55,978 bases of DNA. It comes from an uncultured Clostridia bacterium. GTDB lineage: Bacteria > Bacillota > Clostridia > Oscillospirales > CAG-272. The position numbers and the translations under genes are program-made. Every line of letters begins with the position of its first letter. The stretch's first letter is position 1. The DNA lies in NCBI GenBank assembly GCA_947630015.1, contig CANRFY010000013.1, positions 1-55,978 of the forward strand, given 5' to 3'. Of this stretch, positions 51,847 to 55,978 are shown piece by piece. The notes beneath the pieces were generated by a model. That model had not been told where the DNA came from and searched no databases. It worked only from the letters and a program-made list of their open reading frames with translations.

Positions 51847-52019
51847 TTAAGATGGTGCGTTAACGGGGCATTCCGGCGCACAGGCGCCGCACTCGATGCA
51901 CTTTTCAGGATCGATCTCATACTTGCCGAAAAGATCGGCCTTGATCGCATCGGCGGGACATACTTCCGCTCACGCGCCGCAGCCTATGCACTTATCCTTA
52001 TCGATCTTGTATACCGCAT
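51847..52019 (-). pseudogene. Decayed tandem copy of the ferredoxin gene
   Basis: The copy encodes a recognisable 2[4Fe-4S] ferredoxin (CIGCGA, then [20 protein letters not shown]) but has two lesions. One base is missing right after the ATG (52019), so the start is out of frame; restoring one G gives MAVYKIDK. A TGA (51970-51972) replaces the codon of the third cysteine in the first CxxCxxC. No ATG, GTG or TTG lies in frame upstream. Protein divergence from the intact copy is considerable, so the duplication is not recent. Confidence 0.85.
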
Positions 52020-52034
52020 CATCGCTCCACGCAG

Positions 52035-52211
52035 TTACTCCTGAGCGGGTGCTTCAACGGGGCAGGTACCGGCGCAAGCGCCGCACTCGATGCACTTCTC
52101 GGGATCGATCTCATACTTGCCGTCGGAATCGGATGAGATAGCCTCAACGGGGCATTCCGCAGCGCAGGCGCCGCAGCCTATGCACTTATCCTTGTCGATC
52201 TTGTATGCCAT
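52035..52211 (-). CDS. 2[4Fe-4S] ferredoxin
   Basis: The 58-residue protein has two CxxCxxCxxxCP motifs: [12 protein letters not shown] (10-21) and [12 protein letters not shown] (40-51), the clostridial bacterial-type ferredoxin layout. It is a low-potential electron carrier. GGAGG lies ten bases before the ATG, and a TTGCAA-16-TAGAAT promoter is upstream. A decayed second copy follows 15 bp downstream. Codons GCT and GGT appear more than in neighbours, as expected for high expression. Confidence 0.95.
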   Translation of the reverse strand: MAYKIDKDKCIGCGACAAECPVEAISSDSDGKYEIDPEKCIECGACAGTCPVEAPAQE

Positions 52212-52257
52212 TTGATTTATCCTCCATTACGTTTTATTTGTAGTAATCTACACGTAT

Positions 52258-52285
52258 ATTCTACCACAAATTGCGAATATTGCAA
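52258..52285 (-). promoter_or_regulatory. Promoter of the ferredoxin gene
   Basis: On the minus strand TTGCAA (52280-52285) and TAGAAT (52258-52263) are 16 bp apart, 47 bp before the start. Confidence 0.6.
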
Positions 52286-52343
52286 TAGCTTTTTTAAAAT
52301 AAAGTACGATTATTTTTATGTGGTATCAATTTTCAAACGTGCT

Positions 52344-53618
52344 TCATTCGGCGTCGTCCGGGATCGGCTCGTCGCCGTCGCCGCCGCCTTCGTCCTGCTG
52401 CTTTTCGGGACTGCGCCGTCTTCCCATCACCGTGACCTCGTCGCGATGGAACTGCTTTTCCTCGGCGCCGTCCCCGTCACCGAATCTGACCGTGATCCGT
52501 CCCGTCAGCGGCTGCGAATCCACGACGACGCCGACGCCGTTCTGCGTCCTGACGACGGTATCGACGCGCGGCGTGCGCTTGATCTCCTCGTCGTAAACGT
52601 CGTTTTCATAGCGCAGGCAGCACATCAGACGGCCGCACGTACCGGATATCTTTGTCGAATTGAGCGACAGATTCTGCTCCTTCGCCATTTTTATCGACAC
52701 CTGATTGAAATCGTAGAGGAACGTGCAGCAGCAGAACGGGCGTCCGCAGATGCCGAGTCCGCCGAGCAGCTTCGCCTCGTCGCGTATCCCGATCTGGCGC
52801 AGTTCGATGCGCGTGCGGAACACGGACGCGAGATCCTTCACAAGCTCGCGGAAGTCGATCCTTCCGTCCGCCGAAAAGTAGAACGTGAGCTTGCTGTTGT
52901 CGAACGTGTATTCGGCCTCGATCAGCTTCATTAGCAAGCCGTGTTCCTCGATCTTCTTCGCGCATATCCTCATCGCCTCGGCTTCGCGCTCGACGTTGTG
53001 CGCGTGGCGTTCGCGGTCAGCGTCCGTCGCGATCCTCACGACGGGGCGCAGCGCCGCCGCGAGCGACGTTACCGGCTCCTGTCTGTTTGCGATCGTGACG
53101 TAGCCGAATTCTATCCCGCGCGCCGTTTCGACGATGACCTCCATCCCCTCGCGGCACTCGTATCCCATCGGCGCGAAATAATACACCTTGCCGTTGTCCT
53201 TGAATCTGACCCCGACGATCTCGACCGTTTCGACAGGCTCCGATTCAGTTTTGACGTCCTGTTCCTCGTCGAACCAGTGATCAGGTATCTGTCTGTATCT
53301 GCTCCTGTCCGCCGCCGTTTCGACCGGCGCGGGGATCGCCGCGGGCGTCGGCTTTTCGTCCGCGTCCGTCGTTATTACGTTGTCGGATATGATGCGCGCC
53401 GGTCTGTTTGCGCGTCCGTTTCCGCTGCCGCTGCGTCTGCCGCGGCGCTGCTGGCGCTGAATCTGATCGTTTTCGCGGGCTTCCGCCGCCTCGACCGGCG
53501 CATCCGGCGCGGCGCGCCGCGCGTTATCGGCGCTCGTGCGACTGTGACTGCCGCGTCTGCGTCTGCTTTTTGCCGACTGTCTCTGACGGTCGCCGCCGTT
53601 ATTTATATCTTCTGCCAT
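52344..53618 (-). CDS. ricT: PSP1-domain protein RicT (YaaT)
   Basis: The 424-residue protein has a basic, low-complexity first 100 residues, then the PSP1 domain (EIVGVRFKDNGKVYYFAP, IEFGYVT) with the cysteine clusters LGICGRPFCCCTFL and GTCGRLMCCLRYE. In Bacillus, RicT (YaaT) with RicA and RicF binds Fe-S and promotes RNase Y-dependent mRNA processing, affecting sporulation and competence. The ATG at 53618 sits six bases after AGGTG. It follows holB by 26 bp, the usual order. The long Arg/Gln-rich N-terminal extension is unusual. Confidence 0.92.
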   Translation of the reverse strand: MAEDINNGGDRQRQSAKSRRRRGSHSRTSADNARRAAPDAPVEAAEARENDQIQRQQRRGRRSGSGNGRANRPARIISDNVITTDADEKPTPAAIPAPVETAADRSRYRQIPDHWFDEEQDVKTESEPVETVEIVGVRFKDNGKVYYFAPMGYECREGMEVIVETARGIEFGYVTIANRQEPVTSLAAALRPVVRIATDADRERHAHNVEREAEAMRICAKKIEEHGLLMKLIEAEYTFDNSKLTFYFSADGRIDFRELVKDLASVFRTRIELRQIGIRDEAKLLGGLGICGRPFCCCTFLYDFNQVSIKMAKEQNLSLNSTKISGTCGRLMCCLRYENDVYDEEIKRTPRVDTVVRTQNGVGVVVDSQPLTGRITVRFGDGDGAEEKQFHRDEVTVMGRRRSPEKQQDEGGGDGDEPIPDDAE

Positions 53619-53644
53619 TTCCATCACCTGTATTTATCTGCTTA

Positions 53645-54664
53645 TCATATATTTCTGATTCTGATCGCGAGCGATAATAGCGACGTCAGAATCGACATAT
53701 TCGATTCGATCTGATCGCGCGCGTCGCGTATATACTGCGCCGTATTGACGAGCGTCCGCATATTGAACGGCGCCGCCGCCGAGGCTGCGGCCTCGTCCGA
53801 TGCGAAAAAGCATCTTTCGGGCGAACTCAGTTTTTTTGCCATCGCCATATCGCGCACGGCGCATTCGCACATTTCGAGCATCGCGGACGCCTCGTCGCGC
53901 TTCATTTTTTTCGCCGAGACCGTGATCGCCGCCATAATGCCGTCGTCGCGCGACATCATCGATTCTATCGTCGATTCTGCCTCTCGTTTTTTCTCGATCA
54001 AGGACGAAAGCGTTCGCTCGTCGAGCAGCGAGATCGCGCGTTCGGCGCTGCCGCCGGACGACACGAGCATTTCCGCCCACATCTCGCCGCACCGGCGCAG
54101 CTTTTGCGCTCTTGCGCCGCCGACGCGGAGCGCGTATTCTTCGATCTCGTCCGCGCTGCACGGACGCAGTCTCAGGCACGCGGCCCTTGATCTGATCGTT
54201 TCGAGCAGCGATTTCGAGTCCGTACACAAGAGCAGATACAGCACATACGGCGGCGGCTCCTCGAGCGACAGCAGAAGCGCGTTCTGCGCCGCCGGCGTCA
54301 TCGTATCCGCGTCCTCGACGATATAGACCTTGCGGTCCGACTCGGACGGGATTATATGCGTATCGGCCCGCACCTCGCGGATCGTGTCTACGCCGATCGT
54401 GGCGCGGCCGTCGCGGCCGACGACTGTTATATCTGGATGCGATCCCGCCTCGAATCTGACGCACGAGCCGCACGAGCCGCAGGCGTTACCGTCGCGCTGC
54501 GACCTGCACAAAACAGATTTTGCGATCGCGTCCGCCAGCGCTCTTTTGTCTGCGCCTCCGGAGCCTTCGATAAGATACGCGTGCGCGAGCGTCCCGTCCG
54601 CGATTGCGCGCATCAGCTGCCGCTTAAGCTCGCCGTTGCAGGCGACAGACTCGAAATCCGCCAT
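53645..54664 (-). CDS. holB: DNA polymerase III delta-prime subunit
   Basis: The 339-residue clamp-loader subunit has an AAA-type fold with a degenerate P-loop (GSGGADKRAL), normal for delta-prime, the zinc-site cysteines CGSCGSCVRF, VYIVEDADTMTPAAQNALLLSLEEPP and TIRSRAACLRL (SRC region). GGAGG precedes the ATG. A TTGACA-17-TATAAT promoter is just upstream. First gene of holB-ricT. Confidence 0.92.
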   Translation of the reverse strand: MADFESVACNGELKRQLMRAIADGTLAHAYLIEGSGGADKRALADAIAKSVLCRSQRDGNACGSCGSCVRFEAGSHPDITVVGRDGRATIGVDTIREVRADTHIIPSESDRKVYIVEDADTMTPAAQNALLLSLEEPPPYVLYLLLCTDSKSLLETIRSRAACLRLRPCSADEIEEYALRVGGARAQKLRRCGEMWAEMLVSSGGSAERAISLLDERTLSSLIEKKREAESTIESMMSRDDGIMAAITVSAKKMKRDEASAMLEMCECAVRDMAMAKKLSSPERCFFASDEAAASAAAPFNMRTLVNTAQYIRDARDQIESNMSILTSLLSLAIRIRNI

Positions 54665-54707
54665 ATGCGCCTCCGTCAGATCGCGAAACTACTCTTCCAC
54701 GAATCGT

Positions 54708-54736
54708 ATTATATCAAAGTTTTCGCCGTATGTCAA
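54708..54736 (-). promoter_or_regulatory. Consensus promoter of holB-ricT
   Basis: On the minus strand TTGACA (54731-54736) and TATAAT (54708-54713) are exactly 17 bp apart. Confidence 0.85.
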
Positions 54737-54790
54737 CCGTCTTGGCCATCGGTGCGATTTTTGGGGCGCTGCTGCGAGTCCTGACGCTTT

Positions 54791-55045
54791 CGGGGCGCTG
54801 CCCCGCACCCCGCTTAAGGGAACTTTTTGAAAGAAAGTCGAACTTTCCGCAAGCGGAAAGTTTCCTTAACAATCCCTTCAAAACTTTCCTTACAAAGGTT
54901 ATATGGCAAGTGTGTTCGTCTCCACCTCGCGCGTTTGTGCTTCGACGAAGTAGTCGCGCGAACGCGAACACCGATGGTTAAGGGCAAATGTGTTCGTCTC
55001 CACCTCGCGCGTTTGTATGCATACAAAGCGGCCCGAACGCCGATG
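54791..55045 (-). repeat. A-B composite repeat, locus R7
   Basis: On the minus strand: a truncated A (54984-55045), a full A of 78 bp (54906-54983), then B (54791-54904) with GTAAGGAAAGTTTTG, arms TTAAGG-AACTTT/AAAGTT-CCTTAA, an inner hairpin AACTTTCCGC/GCGGAAAGTT and end hairpin GGGGC/GCCCC. It follows the terminator of the MalK/MsmX-type gene in sense direction. Confidence 0.85.
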
Positions 55046-55049
55046 ACAA

Positions 55050-55080
55050 ACAAAAAGCGAGGGCCTGACGGCCCTCGCAA
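55050..55080 (-). terminator. Terminator of the MalK/MsmX-type ATPase gene
   Basis: GCGAGGGCC pairs with GGCCCTCGC around a 4-nt loop, with a T-run at 55050-55055 on the minus strand, 11 bp past the stop. Confidence 0.85.
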
Positions 55081-55090
55081 TTTTGATTTT

Positions 55091-55978
55091 TTAATGAACG
55101 AGGCAGCGCTCCGTGTCCTTATCGAAGATATGGATACGAGCGGGATCGATCGCGACCTTGATATTGTCGCCTGCTCTCGAGGTCGAACTCGGAGCGACGC
55201 GTGCGATGAGGTTCTGCTCCTCGGAAACGAGGTACAGGAATATTTCGGAACCCATAAGCTCCGTGACTTCGACGTCGCAGTTGATGACGCAGTCCGGATA
55301 CTGGTTGATGAACATTTCCTCGTCGCGGATAGCCTCGGGACGGATGCCTGCGATGACTTCCTGACCGATGTAATCCTTGAGCGCCGGATCGTTGCCCTTT
55401 TCAGCGGGCAGCTTGATGGAGTTCGCGCCGTAGGAGATGTATGTATCCTCGCCCTTGCGCTCAAGCGTGCAGTTGACGAAGTTCATCTGAGGCGTGCCTA
55501 TGAAGCCTGCGACGAACAGGTTGCACGGACGGTCGTAGAGGTTCTGAGGAGTGTCGACCTGCTGGATCAGACCGTCCTTCATAACGACGATGCGCGTTGC
55601 CATCGTCATAGCCTCTGTCTGGTCGTGCGTGACGTATACGAACGTCGTACCGACTCTCTGATGTATCTTTGTAAGCTCGGTTCTCATCGTAGCGCGGAGC
55701 TTAGCGTCCAGGTTGGACAGCGGCTCGTCAAGAAGGAAGACCTTCGGGTTACGGACGATTGCACGACCGAGAGCGACACGCTGCTTCTGACCGCCGGACA
55801 GAGCCTTCGGCTTTCTGTCGAGCAGGTGCGTGATATCGAGGATGCGGGCAGCCTCTTCGACGCGGCGCTTGATCTCTTCCTTCGGAGTCTTGCGGAGCTT
55901 CAGACCGAACGCCATGTTGTCGAACACCGACATATGCGGATACAGAGCGTAGTTCTGGAACACCATCGCGATATCGCG
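55091..55978 (-). CDS. Sugar ABC transporter ATPase (MalK/UgpC/MsmX type), 5' end cut off
   Basis: The last 295 residues are inside the window; Walker A and the true start lie beyond 55978. Visible are the Q-loop RDIAMVFQNYALYPHM, the signature LSGGQKQRVALGRAI, Walker B VFLLDEPLSNLDAKLR and the H-loop VTHDQTEAM. A C-terminal TOBE/OB regulatory region (about 145-290) contains GIRPEAI. Such ATPases often serve several carbohydrate importers. Codons GGT, CGT and GCT are more frequent than in the other genes here, suggesting high expression. Confidence 0.94.
   Translation of the reverse strand, partial: RDIAMVFQNYALYPHMSVFDNMAFGLKLRKTPKEEIKRRVEEAARILDITHLLDRKPKALSGGQKQRVALGRAIVRNPKVFLLDEPLSNLDAKLRATMRTELTKIHQRVGTTFVYVTHDQTEAMTMATRIVVMKDGLIQQVDTPQNLYDRPCNLFVAGFIGTPQMNFVNCTLERKGEDTYISYGANSIKLPAEKGNDPALKDYIGQEVIAGIRPEAIRDEEMFINQYPDCVINCDVEVTELMGSEIFLYLVSEEQNLIARVAPSSTSRAGDNIKVAIDPARIHIFDKDTERCLVH

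Noticed and set aside
51847..52019. Selenocysteine-containing ferredoxin as a functional gene
   Set aside because: No in-frame start codon exists and the hairpin after the TGA is only about four base pairs; a pseudogene explains it better, although the idea is listed for checking.
53645..54664. Loss of ATPase function in holB because of its degenerate P-loop
   Set aside because: A non-functional P-loop is normal for delta-prime clamp-loader subunits.

Overview
The window looks like one chromosomal stretch of a GC-rich, anaerobic, endospore-forming Clostridia (Bacillota) bacterium. Sporulation and germination genes are present (spmA, spmB, spoVAD, spoVAE, a LysM/GH18 cortex-lytic-type enzyme, an AbrB/SpoVT-like regulator, ricT). 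Anaerobic metabolism is indicated by a 2[4Fe-4S] ferredoxin and a radical-SAM activase. Promoters are mostly TTGACA-17-TATAAT-like, and strong GGAGG-type ribosome binding sites are common. I cannot name the genus.

Layout: 1-2816 (minus) holds a truncated lipoprotein gene and a translationally coupled HAAS/DUF1700-like, DUF4097-like and TSCPD operon. 2934-5507 holds trmB, a stand-alone tRNA-Pro(CGG), an AbrB-type regulator and spmAB. A 640-bp non-coding stretch with an 80-bp repeat in triplicate precedes a GT4 glycosyltransferase. 7596-11852 is the classical tilS-hpt-ftsH operon. 12019-16071 holds an ABC-F ATPase, a TelA-family protein and a membrane protein. 16358-18820 holds a YihY-family protein and nicotinate phosphoribosyltransferase, followed by a strange 900-bp tract with a partial pncB duplicate and a 28-bp satellite array. 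19746-24465 holds ruvX with a PfkB-like protein, the cortex-lytic-type enzyme and spoVAD-spoVAE. 24971-27792 is the trkA-trkH potassium system. 27896-30997 holds proteins of unknown function. 31259-36898 holds an activase and a Gld-type ABC operon. 37023-40125 is rbfA-nrnA-truB-pgeF. 40299-47940 holds cell-envelope genes (LCP, phosphodiester glycosidase, MacB-like transporter) plus CYTH and RluA proteins. 48316-54664 holds a trigger-factor-like lipoprotein, a thioesterase, rsmI, trmN6, ferredoxin with a decayed copy, and holB-ricT. The window ends inside a MalK/MsmX-type ATPase gene.

The most unusual content is non-coding. A dispersed two-module repeat occurs at seven loci (7.4, 22.6, 24.6, 31.1, 32.0, 48.0 and 54.8 kb). 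Module A is a 78-bp unit closed by GTGTTCGC/GCGAACAC and is often tandem. Module B has conserved flanks around stems whose two arms change together between copies. At every locus, A then B is read in the sense direction directly downstream of a gene's 3' end, usually just past its own terminator. This looks like a 3'-end-associated structured element family and is the best candidate here for something undescribed.

Other points: a ferredoxin pseudocopy with TGA at a cluster-cysteine codon, a PfkB-fold protein lacking the catalytic aspartate, and a partial pncB duplicate differing from the parent only by synonymous changes. All identifications come from reading the sequence, without database searches.
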